Shown: positions 32,884-41,932 of the stretch, piece by piece
How the letters are laid out: each line of letters begins with the position of its first letter
How positions within the stretch are numbered: the stretch's first letter is position 1
NCBI RefSeq assembly: GCF_037029465.1
Contig: NZ_JAYMEM010000001.1
Coordinates: 124,001 to 188,000, forward strand
DNA: 64,000 bases
From: Mesoflavibacter sp037029465
GTDB lineage: Bacteria; Bacteroidota; Bacteroidia; Flavobacteriales; Flavobacteriaceae
Direction: 5' to 3'
Translations under genes and position numbers: made by a program
The notes under the pieces: model-generated
The model's database searches: none
Seen by the model: only the letters and a program-made list of their open reading frames with translations
Told to the model about the DNA's origin: nothing

Positions 32884-32942
32884 ATATAGTTTTAAGTAAC
32901 AGTCGCAAAAATTCTCTTTAATTTCAATATAAATTCTTTTAG

Positions 32943-33419
32943 ATGAAATATTTTATTTTTGTATTAGCCTTAGTTTTTTGTATATCTTGTAAAACAAAAC
33001 CTCAGCAAAACTCAAAACATAATCAAGCAGTTGTTCAAGATTATGCTGATATATTTTCTAAAGTTGAAGAAGATTCTCTTACTAATTTCATTTTAAATTA
33101 TGAAAAACTAACTACTAATGAAATTTGTGTAATGAGCATAGATTCTTTACCAGAAAACACAAAAGCTCTAAAATACGCGACTGATATTGGTCAAAACTTG
33201 GGCGTAGGGAAAGCAGATAAAAACAATGGATTATTACTTTTAATTGCTAAAAGTGATAGACAAGTTGCTTTTGCTACGGGTTATGGTACTGAAACTGTTT
33301 TAACTGATAGTGTTTGTTATCATTTAATTGAATCTACACTAATTCCAAATTTTAAAAACCAGTTGTACTATCAAGGTGTAAGACAGGTATTAGATTCTGT
33401 AAAGACTAAATGGTATTGA
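32943..33419 (+). CDS. TPM domain-containing lipoprotein (3 of 3)
   Basis: A 158-residue lipoprotein (lipobox CISCKT, Cys16) with a TPM domain: VVQDYADIFSKVEEDSLTNF, NNGLLLLIAKSDRQVAFATG and YGTETVLTDSVCYHLIEST. It is shorter and more divergent than its neighbours, with no membrane helix or Gly tail. It ends at a TGA followed by a repeat. The three consecutive TPM proteins have different locations by signal type: cytoplasmic, inner-membrane and lipid-anchored. Confidence 0.85.
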   Translation: MKYFIFVLALVFCISCKTKPQQNSKHNQAVVQDYADIFSKVEEDSLTNFILNYEKLTTNEICVMSIDSLPENTKALKYATDIGQNLGVGKADKNNGLLLLIAKSDRQVAFATGYGTETVLTDSVCYHLIESTLIPNFKNQLYYQGVRQVLDSVKTKWY

Positions 33420-33507
33420 TTACTTAAACCAAATAATTCATTTAAAAATTTTACATTTCTCACTCATTATCATTAAAATAGAGAATAGAAAAGAATCTTC
33501 GCTTAAT

Positions 33508-33549
33508 GAGATTTCTCGTCGCTCATGCTTCGCTCTGTCGAAATGACAT
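33508..33549. repeat. Fragment of the composite palindromic repeat (GAGATTTCTCG...CGAAATGACAT)
   Basis: It matches the second half of the repeat at 6876-6938. GAGATTTCTC is itself near-palindromic. It lies between two convergent genes (TPM lipoprotein and outer-membrane barrel). Confidence 0.6.
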
Positions 33550-33568
33550 TACCTATTATTAAATAGTT

Positions 33569-36352
33569 TTAATCCATAAAATACATACCTCCATCTCCGC
33601 TTTCTCCTTTTGCGCCTAAACTATTAAACTTCCAACTAAAGTTAAGCATAAAATACTGTCTTAAAACGGTACTTTGCGTGTCTTCTATGTAATCTAAAGT
33701 TGCGGTTCGCCTTGCGTTGGTATTTTGGTTAAGCAAATCGTAAACTTTTAAGGTTACCAAACCTTTGTCTTTTAGCACAGAATAAGAGACACTTGCATTC
33801 CAGAACCAAGCGTCTTTTTGGAAACCGTCAGCCACATTTGGATTGTAATTATACGCAATATCGTTTCTCCACTCAAAGCCTTTTGGCAAGAAAAATGCAG
33901 TGTTTAAGTCTAAGTTATGAGAGGTAAAGTTTCTATCTTCAAAAGCATCAATATCATATTTGTTGTTTGTGAAAGATATACGATAACGTGGTCTAAATTC
34001 AAATACTTTATTATGAATGTAATCAAAACCAACATTTGGGGTTACACCTAATCGTTTACTAGAATATTGCACATCGTTATTGTAGTTTACATTTTCAGAA
34101 AAATTTCCCCACATTCCTACTCTTGCTCTAAAACTTCTTAACGAGTCTATTTTAAATTTCTTTCTAAAACTACCACCAAAGTACCCACTTTTATTACCGT
34201 TTACGTTGTCATAAGTTGTAACCCTTGTTAATGTTTCTGGGTCAATAGTTGTTCTAGATACAATCGCATCATTTGTAATGGTAATATTTGAATAAAGGAA
34301 AAACCCTGTTTTTTCTTGCCAGTTAAACGAGTTAAAGTTTGCGTAAACACTATGCTCGTTTGTTGGACTTAAATTAGGGTTACCAATTACTGTATTTAAG
34401 GGATTAGATACATCTTCAAAAGCTTGAAGCTGTCTTAATGCTGGTGGTCTGTTTCTTAAATTATAACCTATGTAAGTTGAAGCATTTTTACTAAACCTGT
34501 AACTAAAACTAGAGTTTAACTCGATTGCTTCAAAGTCTCTTTCTACATTAAATTGAGGTCTTAATCCGTCATTATTTTTTAATGTTCTTGCAACGTAATC
34601 TGCTCCTAAACGTGCTGACCATTTTTCTTTTTGAACACTAAACTCGATACCTGGCGAATTTCTAATATCTCTATATTCAAAATCTGTACTTAATGCAAGA
34701 TTAAAATCGTCATAACTGTTAGTTGCATTATTAAAATCGAAGGTACTTTGTCTGTTTTCGTCTTTATTATTTTGATATTGATAGCCAAACTTCACAAAAA
34801 TTTCTTTCGCTTTAATTGGTAATCTATACTCTAAATCTGCTCTTAAATTAGAACTACTATTATCACCATCTGTAAATTGATCCCTTATAATAGTTTCTGG
34901 AGTTGCACCAAAAACATCAGCTGTAGAATTTATAAAATCATCACTTTCATTATTATTGATACTATTATCAATATTTAATCTTAAAAAAGCACCTTTGGTT
35001 CCAAACTTTTTAGTGGCACTAATTTCATTTGAAAAATTCTTTACTTTATTTTCTACAAATGAATTTAAAGACGATTGGTTTGTTAATGTTTGATCTTCAT
35101 CTAAAGTTTGGTCATTACTTGTATAATCTGTATTTGTTTTGGTGAATGAAAAACGCGGTCTTACATTAATCATAAATGTGGTGTCTACCTCAATTTCAAA
35201 GTCTGCGTTAGCGGTATGAGAATCGGATTCGCTTGTCGATCTTGAACTTGAATTAGTAAAGAATCTTGAATCTGAAAGAATGGTTTCTCTTTGAGAATTT
35301 GATTCGTTTTCTGAGCTACTTCCAGAGTAAAAATAATCTGCAGATGCTTCTAAAGCCTTACCGTAATTATCTGCAAAATTTGCACCTGCTAATCTTGATG
35401 TGGTAATACCTTGTCCGCCACCAAATTGTCTTCCGTTAATACTAAAAGAGCCATTACTGTTCCAAGAACGACTACCGCCGCTACCAAACATTTTTTCTAT
35501 TTCACCAAAGCTAAATCCTGGTGAATTTATATTGTTACCACCAACTAAAACACTAAAGCGTTGATCGTTATCAAAACGGTTAAACATTCCGGCAAACTCA
35601 TAGCGTTTATCGGTTCCTGCTCCTGCTGCGACACGACCAAAAACTCCTTTATTATTCTCTTCTTTTATAGTAAGGTTTATGGTTTTATTTTCGGCATCAC
35701 CTTCTTCTCCTGTAAAAGCTTCACTTTTTGTTTTTGTATCTACTACTTGTATTTTTTCAATAATTTCTTTGGTTAAATTTTTAGTAGTAATTGTTGGATC
35801 ATTTCCAAAAAATGGCTTACCGTTAACTAATATTTGATTTACTTCTTTTCCGTTTACGGTAATTGTTCCTTCTTCATCTACTTCAACACCTGGCAATTGC
35901 TTTAATAAATCTTCTACCGTTGCATCTTTTTTGGTTTTAAAGGACTTTACGTTAAATTCTAATGTATCCTTTTTTATAGTTACTGGTGCTGAAGACTTAA
36001 TTAAAACTTCATCTAAAGCATTACTGCTTACCTTTAGTTTAATATCACCTAACACTATATTATTTTTATTGATAGCTACCTTTTGCTTGTAGGATTGGTA
36101 ACCAACATAAGACACCAAAAGGTTAAGATTTTGGTCTGATGTTTTATCTTCTAATTGAAAGCTTCCATCTTTATCTGAAATTGTATAAGTAACCAAACTA
36201 CTGTCTCTTTCGCGTTCTAAATAAACGGTTGCTGCTTCTAAAGGTGTATTATCTTCTTCGGCTACAATTGTTCCTGAAATTTTAAAGTCTTTAGATTGAC
36301 TAAACGAAAGTGAGCTACATAAAATAGCTGCTACAAAAAGTAATTTGCGCAT
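33569..36352 (-). CDS. Outer-membrane beta-barrel protein with carboxypeptidase-like plug region
   Basis: A 927-residue TonB-receptor-like protein. A signal peptide (LLFVAAILCSSLSFSQ) precedes a CarboxypepD_reg-like domain (FKISGTIVAEEDNTPLEAAT to YVGYQSYKQKV), then a plug-like region (DATVEDLLKQLPGVEVDEEG, IEKIQVVDTKTKSEAFTG) and a large barrel (OMP_b-brl_3 type) with alternating aromatic strands. It ends in a Gly/Asp-rich tail with GDGGMYFMD rather than a terminal Phe. It belongs to the Bacteroidota family annotated as TonB-dependent receptor or outer-membrane beta-barrel protein with unknown substrate. No SusD gene accompanies it. Convergent with the TPM cluster. Confidence 0.85.
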   Translation of the reverse strand: MRKLLFVAAILCSSLSFSQSKDFKISGTIVAEEDNTPLEAATVYLERERDSSLVTYTISDKDGSFQLEDKTSDQNLNLLVSYVGYQSYKQKVAINKNNIVLGDIKLKVSSNALDEVLIKSSAPVTIKKDTLEFNVKSFKTKKDATVEDLLKQLPGVEVDEEGTITVNGKEVNQILVNGKPFFGNDPTITTKNLTKEIIEKIQVVDTKTKSEAFTGEEGDAENKTINLTIKEENNKGVFGRVAAGAGTDKRYEFAGMFNRFDNDQRFSVLVGGNNINSPGFSFGEIEKMFGSGGSRSWNSNGSFSINGRQFGGGQGITTSRLAGANFADNYGKALEASADYFYSGSSSENESNSQRETILSDSRFFTNSSSRSTSESDSHTANADFEIEVDTTFMINVRPRFSFTKTNTDYTSNDQTLDEDQTLTNQSSLNSFVENKVKNFSNEISATKKFGTKGAFLRLNIDNSINNNESDDFINSTADVFGATPETIIRDQFTDGDNSSSNLRADLEYRLPIKAKEIFVKFGYQYQNNKDENRQSTFDFNNATNSYDDFNLALSTDFEYRDIRNSPGIEFSVQKEKWSARLGADYVARTLKNNDGLRPQFNVERDFEAIELNSSFSYRFSKNASTYIGYNLRNRPPALRQLQAFEDVSNPLNTVIGNPNLSPTNEHSVYANFNSFNWQEKTGFFLYSNITITNDAIVSRTTIDPETLTRVTTYDNVNGNKSGYFGGSFRKKFKIDSLRSFRARVGMWGNFSENVNYNNDVQYSSKRLGVTPNVGFDYIHNKVFEFRPRYRISFTNNKYDIDAFEDRNFTSHNLDLNTAFFLPKGFEWRNDIAYNYNPNVADGFQKDAWFWNASVSYSVLKDKGLVTLKVYDLLNQNTNARRTATLDYIEDTQSTVLRQYFMLNFSWKFNSLGAKGESGDGGMYFMD

Positions 36353-36475
36353 TGGTTGTTTTTTGATTGATTTGATAGCACGTTTAGTTAGGAAGTGCTT
36401 GATTATAAATAAAAAACGAAAATATACTTGTTGTAGTATTTAAGGTCTTAAAATAAACTTAAAGTTATGCTAAAT

Positions 36476-37783
36476 TTACTTTTTACGCATATATACACTT
36501 ACTGGGACACCTTGAAAATCGTAGATTTCTCTTAATTTATTTTCTAAGTATCTTTTGTAAGGATCACGCACATATTGTGGTAAATTACAGAAAAATGCAA
36601 ATTGTGGTTGCGGCGTTGGTAACTGCATGATATACTTAATCTTTACAAACTTACCTTTGTAAGCTGGTGGCGGATAACTCTCAATTATTGGAAGTAACGT
36701 TTCGTTAAGCTCGCTAGTTTTTATACGCTTAGTGCGGTTATTATAAACCTCAACAGCAGTTTCTATAGCTTTATAGATACGCTGTTTTGTTAACGCAGAA
36801 ATAAATACAATTGGTACATCTGTAAAAGGCGCAATTTGTTCTCTGATATATTTTTCAAATTGAACTGTTGATTTATGGTCTTTTTCTACTAAATCCCATT
36901 TATTGACCAAGATTACAATTCCTTTTCGGTTACGTTCTGCCAACCAAAAAATATTTTGAACTTGTCCATCAAATCCTCTGTTTGCATCTACCACTAATAA
37001 ACATACGTCTGAGTGTTCTATAGCTCTTACACTTCGCATTACAGAGTAAAATTCTAAATCTTCTTTTACTTTAGATTTTTTACGTATTCCTGCGGTATCA
37101 ACTAGATTAAATTCAAAACCAAAACGGTTATATTTTGTATCAATTGCATCTCTTGTTGTTCCTGCAATATCGGTTACGATATATCTATCTTCACCAATTA
37201 ACGCATTTATAAAAGACGATTTACCAGCATTTGGACGACCAACAACTGCAAATCTTGGCAAGATTTCTTCTCTTTCGTCTTCTTTAGGTTCTGGTAACGC
37301 TTCGACTAAAGCGTCTAATAAATCACCTGTTCCGCTACCATTTATACTGGCAATTGTGTAATAATCACCAAGTCCTAAACTGTAAAATTCTACAGCGTCT
37401 TCGGCACGTTTTGCATTATCTACTTTATTAACAACTAAAAATACTGGTTTTTTAACCTTACGAAGTAATTGTGCAACATCTTCATCCATTCCGGTAACAC
37501 CAGATTCTACATCTACCATAAAGATAATAGCATCTGCCTCGTCAATAGCCAATTCTACTTGCTTATCAATTTCAGCTTCAAAAATATCATCACTACCAAC
37601 CACATATCCGCCTGTATCGATTAATGAAAACTCACGACCATTCCAGTCTGTTTTTCCGTAGTGTCTATCTCTAGTTACACCACTTACTGCGTCTACGATA
37701 GCTTCGCGACGTTGAATTAATCTATTAAAAAAAGTGGATTTACCTACGTTTGGTCTTCCTACTATGGCAACAATACTACTCAT
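36476..37783 (-). CDS. der: Ribosome biogenesis GTPase Der (EngA)
   Basis: Tandem-GTPase factor for 50S subunit assembly, 435 residues. Both G domains are intact: G1 at VGRPNVGKSTFFN and VGRPNAGKSSFINAL, G3 at DTGG and DTAGI, G4 at NKVDN and NKWDL, and the C-terminal KH-like domain (IKYIMQLPTPQPQFAFF...NLPQYVRDPYKRYLENKLR). It starts with MSSIVAIVGRPN, the normal start. It is divergent from a small membrane protein gene that lies between der and era. Confidence 0.97.
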   Translation of the reverse strand: MSSIVAIVGRPNVGKSTFFNRLIQRREAIVDAVSGVTRDRHYGKTDWNGREFSLIDTGGYVVGSDDIFEAEIDKQVELAIDEADAIIFMVDVESGVTGMDEDVAQLLRKVKKPVFLVVNKVDNAKRAEDAVEFYSLGLGDYYTIASINGSGTGDLLDALVEALPEPKEDEREEILPRFAVVGRPNAGKSSFINALIGEDRYIVTDIAGTTRDAIDTKYNRFGFEFNLVDTAGIRKKSKVKEDLEFYSVMRSVRAIEHSDVCLLVVDANRGFDGQVQNIFWLAERNRKGIVILVNKWDLVEKDHKSTVQFEKYIREQIAPFTDVPIVFISALTKQRIYKAIETAVEVYNNRTKRIKTSELNETLLPIIESYPPPAYKGKFVKIKYIMQLPTPQPQFAFFCNLPQYVRDPYKRYLENKLREIYDFQGVPVSVYMRKK

Positions 37784-37882
37784 ATCTTTGTGTTTTAATC
37801 TGCATTACATATCCTGCAAGCGAGTGCAAAGGTAGTGTTTAGTTCGATAAAAAACAGTATTTTAGTTTATTATGAATTAATT

Positions 37883-38380
37883 ATGAACGAAAATTTAAAC
37901 GAAGTAATTTTAAGACCGCGTTTTAAAATTGAATTAAACAAAGATAACACATCTGTTTTAAAAGCTTTTGAAGCTAAAAAAACATCACAAAAAGAGTTTG
38001 TAGTTTCAAGAGTTGATGATCATGTTTTTATTAAATTCCCAAAAGCTAAACAACGTTTTTGGACGCCACAATTACATTTAGAAATCAACGAAACCGAAGA
38101 TCATAAAAGCCAACTTTACGGTCTTTTTGGACCTAACCCAACGGTTTGGACTATGTTTATGTTTTTTCATTTTGCAGTTGCTGGTTTTTTTATAGCATTT
38201 GCTATTTGGGCATATTCTAATTATGCTTTAAAAACCGATTATTACCTGCAAATTTGGGGCATGGTATTTATGGTACTTTTGTGGTTTGTGCTTTACTTTG
38301 CTGGTAGCTTTAGTAAAAACGCCAACCAAGATGAAATGACGGCACTCTATACTTTTATGAGTAATGTTTTAGACGAATAA
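37883..38380 (+). CDS. Membrane protein of unknown function between der and era
   Basis: A 165-residue protein starting at the ATG at 37883 (MNENLNEVILRPRFKIEL); an upstream GTG at 37835 would add 16 residues not needed by the fold. Two transmembrane helices (WTMFMFFHFAVAGFFIAFAIW and IWGMVFMVLLWFVLYFAGSF) lie in the C-terminal half after a soluble alpha-beta region of about 95 residues. I do not recognise a family; genes of this kind are found beside der or era in several flavobacteria. It converges with era with one base between stop codons. Confidence 0.65.
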   Translation: MNENLNEVILRPRFKIELNKDNTSVLKAFEAKKTSQKEFVVSRVDDHVFIKFPKAKQRFWTPQLHLEINETEDHKSQLYGLFGPNPTVWTMFMFFHFAVAGFFIAFAIWAYSNYALKTDYYLQIWGMVFMVLLWFVLYFAGSFSKNANQDEMTALYTFMSNVLDE

Positions 38381-38381
38381 T

Positions 38382-39266
38382 CTACTTTTGATTATACCCA
38401 AAACGTTTAAGTTGTCTTTGGTCACTTCTCCAATTTTTGTTCACTTTTACATAAAGTTCTAAATGTACTTGCTTGCCAAAAAATTTCTCTAAGTCCTTTC
38501 TTGCTTCTACACCTACTTTTTTTAAGGCGCTCCCTTTATGACCAATAATAATTCCTTTTTGAGTGTCGCGCTCTACCATAATTACAGATCGCATACGAAT
38601 AATGTTTTCTTCTTCAAAAAACTCTTCGGTATCGACTTCTACTGCGTAAGGAATTTCTTTTTTATAGTTTAGAAGAATTTTTTCTCGAATAGTTTCATTT
38701 ACAAAAAAACGTTCTGGTTTATCTGTTAATTGATCTTTTGGGTAAAACGCTGGACTTTCTGGAAGTAACTCGATAATTTTTTCAAAAACTTCTTTTACGT
38801 TAAATCCTTCTAATGCAGAAATTGGATACAACAATGCGTTTGGCACTTTGTCTGCCCAAAGTTTTACTTGCTCTTCTAATTGTTCTTGATTTGAAGTATC
38901 AATCTTGTTGATTAAAAGTAATACAGGTATTTTTGAGTTGGTTATTTTTTTAAAAAAGGCTTCGTCTTTTAATTCCTTCTCTCCTATTTCTACCATGTAA
39001 ACTAAAACGTCTGCATCTTCAAAAGCAGATTTTACAAAATCCATCATTGACGCTTGCAGCTCGTAAGCTGGTTTTATAATTCCTGGTGTATCACTTAGTA
39101 CCACTTGAAAATTTTCACCATTTACAATTCCTAAAATACGGTGTCTTGTAGTTTGCGCTTTTGAAGTGATGATAGATAATTTTTCGCCTACAAAAGCATT
39201 CATTAATGTAGATTTACCCACATTAGGGTTACCAATTATATTTACAAAACCTGCTTTATGACTCAT
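38382..39266 (-). CDS. era: GTPase Era
   Basis: Small-subunit maturation GTPase, 294 residues, with the G domain motifs NIIGNPNVGKSTLMNAFVGE, DTPGI, LINKID and SALEGF, and the C-terminal KH domain recognisable from GIIIGHKGSALKKVGVEARK. Family length and order are complete. The start (MSHKAGFVNIIGNPN) agrees with homologues. It binds the 3' end of 16S rRNA; cytoplasmic or membrane-associated. Confidence 0.97.
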   Translation of the reverse strand: MSHKAGFVNIIGNPNVGKSTLMNAFVGEKLSIITSKAQTTRHRILGIVNGENFQVVLSDTPGIIKPAYELQASMMDFVKSAFEDADVLVYMVEIGEKELKDEAFFKKITNSKIPVLLLINKIDTSNQEQLEEQVKLWADKVPNALLYPISALEGFNVKEVFEKIIELLPESPAFYPKDQLTDKPERFFVNETIREKILLNYKKEIPYAVEVDTEEFFEEENIIRMRSVIMVERDTQKGIIIGHKGSALKKVGVEARKDLEKFFGKQVHLELYVKVNKNWRSDQRQLKRFGYNQK

Positions 39267-39293
39267 GTGTAATTATTATTTTAAAGTGCAAAG

Positions 39294-39752
39294 TTACGAC
39301 CTTGGTTTGTTAATTCCTCTATCATACATCACAATACTTCCTGCAACCGATACATTTAAGCTTAATTGCGACTTAAATTTAACTAAAAAATGGCTTTTTT
39401 CTATTGCTGCGTTAGATAAACCATGATCTTCTGCTCCGAGTAAATAAACACAGCGTCTTGGGTGATTAAAGGTTTCTAAAGGTTGTGCACTCTCGGTTAA
39501 TTCAACACCAACTAATCTTGCGCCTTTAGGAAGATTTTTATAAAACTCTTCAAAATTTTCATAATGAAAATAAGGCATAGATTTTACAGCATTATGCGTA
39601 TCGCAAGCTTGTTTGGCGTAACGATTACCTATGGTAAAAATAAAACTAGCGCCTAAATTTTGTGCAGATCGCCATAATACACCAAGGTTTTCTGGTGTTT
39701 TTCCGTTAAGGATACCAATGCCAAAAAATTCGTTTTCAAAATTATCAATCAT
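39294..39752 (-). CDS. RNA methyltransferase, SpoU/TrmH family
   Basis: A 152-residue SPOUT-fold enzyme, minimal in size. Motifs include an N-terminal NGKTPENLGVLWRSAQNLG (motif 1, with NxG and R), YLLGAEDHGLSNAAIE (motif 2) and LSLNVSVAGSIVMYDR (motif 3), which form the SAM knot. It probably 2'-O-methylates tRNA or rRNA, but the target cannot be chosen: TrmL-like and TrmH-like members both fit this length. It follows era at 27 bases on the same strand. Confidence 0.9.
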   Translation of the reverse strand: MIDNFENEFFGIGILNGKTPENLGVLWRSAQNLGASFIFTIGNRYAKQACDTHNAVKSMPYFHYENFEEFYKNLPKGARLVGVELTESAQPLETFNHPRRCVYLLGAEDHGLSNAAIEKSHFLVKFKSQLSLNVSVAGSIVMYDRGINKPRS

Positions 39753-39855
39753 AGTGCAAAAATAGGTTATTTAATGCGATTTGTAATTTCTATAAATCAA
39801 TTCTTGTTTTTCTTTTTCTTAAGCATTTCTATATGAAAAAAAATGAGTAATTTAA

Positions 39856-39876
39856 AAGTGTAAAACAAACACTTAT
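39856..39876. promoter_or_regulatory. Candidate operator (AAGTGT-N7-ACACTT) next to the GH97 start
   Basis: AAGTGT, seven A/C-rich bases, ACACTTAT. This differs at a single spacer base from the site at 44081-44103, read on its minus strand. It ends only two bases before the ATG at 39879, so a bound protein would block transcription or translation entry. Confidence 0.7.
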
Positions 39877-39878
39877 AA

Positions 39879-41801
39879 ATGAAAAACTTACTACTAACTA
39901 CTATTCTACTAGCGTTTACGCTTTTTGGATGTAAACAAACTAAACAAAATCATGTTTTTGAAAACAAAGACAAAACTATTTCCTTAACCTTTAATTTGGA
40001 TAAAAACCAACGTCCTTTTTATACAATTAGTCACAAAAACAATACAATTTTAGACACATCTTATTTAGGTATTGACAGAAACGACAGCAATTTTTATAGC
40101 AACTTATCTGTTTTAAATGTTTCTGAAGCCAAAACTATAACAGATCAATACAGTTTATTTCATGGTAAGCAAAAAGAAATAATCTACGAAGCCCAACAAT
40201 ATACCATATCATTAAAAAATGAAGACAATAAAAAGCTAAATATCATTTTTAATTTATCTGACGATGGTGTTGCTTTTAGATATGAATTCCCTGAAACTTC
40301 TGACAGTATTTTTAAAATTAAAGACGAAAAAACAACGTTCAATTTTAATAAAAACACCAAAAGTTTTTTACAACCTATGTCTAAAGCAAAAACAGGTTGG
40401 GAACATACTAATCCTTCTTATGAAGAACATTATGATATGGAAATTCCCGTAAATAAACCTTCATCTATTAAAGAAGGTTGGGTTTTTCCTGCGTTATTTA
40501 ACACTAACCAAACTTGGATTGCGATTACCGAAACTGGTTTAAACTCTAATTACTGTGGAAGTAGATTACAATACAACAATACAGATGAAGCGTTGAAGAT
40601 AACATTTCCTCAAAAAGAGGAAATTTTTACAGATAGCGCACTAAATCCAGAGTCAAAAACACCTTGGTTAACACCTTGGCGTGTTATTGCTATTGGCGAT
40701 TTAAAAACTATTACAGAAAGCACTTTAGGTACAGATTTAGCCGATAAAGCCATTAACATGGATACGTCTTTTATAAAAAGTGGATTAGCATCTTGGAGTT
40801 GGGCTTTACTTAAAGACGATTCTGTTAATTACGACACCACAAAACAGTTTATTGATTATGCTTCTACAATGCATTGGAGCTATTGCTTAATAGATGTGAA
40901 CTGGGACACAACCATTGGTAACGAAAAAATGAAAGCACTTGCCGATTACGCAAAAACTAAAGACGTAAAGCTAATTGTTTGGTATAATTCTTCTGGAGAT
41001 TGGAACACAACGCCATATCACCCAAAGAGTAAATTACTAACTCACGAAGATCGAGTTAGAGAGTTTAAACGTATGAACGATTTAGGGATTTCAGGTGTAA
41101 AAATTGACTTTTTTGGCGGCGATGGACAATCTATGATTGCCTACTATCATAATATTTTAAAAGATGCTGCAGATTATAAATTACTAGTTAATTTTCATGG
41201 CGCTACTTTACCTAGAGGTTGGCATCGTACTTATCCGCATTTAATGACTGTAGAAGCTATAAAAGGGCAAGAATTTATCACTTTCTTTCAAGATATAGCA
41301 GATCTACAACCTAGTCATTGCGCTACGTTACCATTTACCAGAAACTTATTTGACCCAATGGATTTTACGCCAATGGTTTTAGATAGCATACCAGGTATTG
41401 AAAGAAAAACAACCAAAACTTTTGAGTTAGCTTTACCTGTTTTGTTTTTATCAGGAATACAACACATTGCCGAAACACCAACTGGCATGTACAAACAACC
41501 CGATTTTATTTTGGATTATTTAAAAGAAATACCAACCAATTGGGACCAATCTAAATTTATAACTGGCTATCCAAGTAAAGATGTTATTATAGCAAGACGA
41601 CAAGAAAACACTTGGTTTATTGTTGGTATTAATGGTGAAAATAAACCGAAAGAATTACAACTTGATTTATCTTTTATTAAAGACAAAGACGGTTATATCA
41701 TTACTGATAAAAATGAAACCTTTGATAAGTCAATGATTAATAGCAAAAACTTAACAACCATCAAACTACAACCCAACGGAGGATTTGTTGCTAAGTTTTA
41801 A
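39879..41801 (+). CDS. Glycoside hydrolase family 97 protein (alpha-glycosidase), lipoprotein
   Basis: A 640-residue enzyme with a lipoprotein signal (LLAFTLFGCKQTK, Cys18), an N-terminal beta-sandwich (about residues 25-270, with LNIIFNLSDDGVAFRYEFP) and a (beta/alpha)8 catalytic domain. Asp410 in GVKIDFFGGDGQ is where retaining GH97 enzymes have their nucleophile, and VEAIKGQEF lies near the acid/base region, so it is more likely a retaining alpha-galactosidase-like enzyme than a SusB-type inverting glucosidase; this assignment is inference. It is intact, unlike the adjacent susC, and has the shared palindrome directly before its start. The gene is on the plus strand, convergent with the susC remnant. 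Confidence 0.88.
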   Translation: MKNLLLTTILLAFTLFGCKQTKQNHVFENKDKTISLTFNLDKNQRPFYTISHKNNTILDTSYLGIDRNDSNFYSNLSVLNVSEAKTITDQYSLFHGKQKEIIYEAQQYTISLKNEDNKKLNIIFNLSDDGVAFRYEFPETSDSIFKIKDEKTTFNFNKNTKSFLQPMSKAKTGWEHTNPSYEEHYDMEIPVNKPSSIKEGWVFPALFNTNQTWIAITETGLNSNYCGSRLQYNNTDEALKITFPQKEEIFTDSALNPESKTPWLTPWRVIAIGDLKTITESTLGTDLADKAINMDTSFIKSGLASWSWALLKDDSVNYDTTKQFIDYASTMHWSYCLIDVNWDTTIGNEKMKALADYAKTKDVKLIVWYNSSGDWNTTPYHPKSKLLTHEDRVREFKRMNDLGISGVKIDFFGGDGQSMIAYYHNILKDAADYKLLVNFHGATLPRGWHRTYPHLMTVEAIKGQEFITFFQDIADLQPSHCATLPFTRNLFDPMDFTPMVLDSIPGIERKTTKTFELALPVLFLSGIQHIAETPTGMYKQPDFILDYLKEIPTNWDQSKFITGYPSKDVIIARRQENTWFIVGINGENKPKELQLDLSFIKDKDGYIITDKNETFDKSMINSKNLTTIKLQPNGGFVAKF

Positions 41802-41805
41802 TCAA

Positions 41806-41841
41806 AAAAAGAGGTTATTCAATAAAGAATAACCTCTTTTT
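41806..41841. terminator. Terminator after the GH97 gene
   Basis: AAAAAGAGGTTATTC / GAATAACCTCTTTTT form a perfect 15-base stem around an AATAAA loop with A/T runs on both sides, able to terminate both strands. The remnant membrane-protein tail ends 26 bases away on the other strand. Confidence 0.9.
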
Positions 41842-41866
41842 AGTTTTAGTTGAAAGTATTTATTAT

Positions 41867-41932
41867 TTATTTTCCGTTGAAGAAAATCATCACTCCAATT
41901 ACAACAATAACAACTAAGATAGAAATTGCAAT
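41867..41932 (-). pseudogene. Remnant C-terminal tail of a membrane protein fused to broken susC
   Basis: On the minus strand, in a different frame from SusC, the sequence reads IAISILVVIVVIGVMIFFNG plus Lys and a TAA stop at 41867-41869. This is a single hydrophobic helix with a charged end, like the last helix of a transporter (sodium:sugar symporters often end this way). Nothing upstream in the same frame is coding, since the SusC sequence lies there instead. It suggests a deletion joined susC to the tail of a downstream gene. Confidence 0.5.

Noticed and set aside
32723..32908. Basic His/Arg-rich protein opposite the TPM gene
   Set aside because: It is the antisense of the Gly-rich tail of the TPM protein; the odd composition follows from that repeat.
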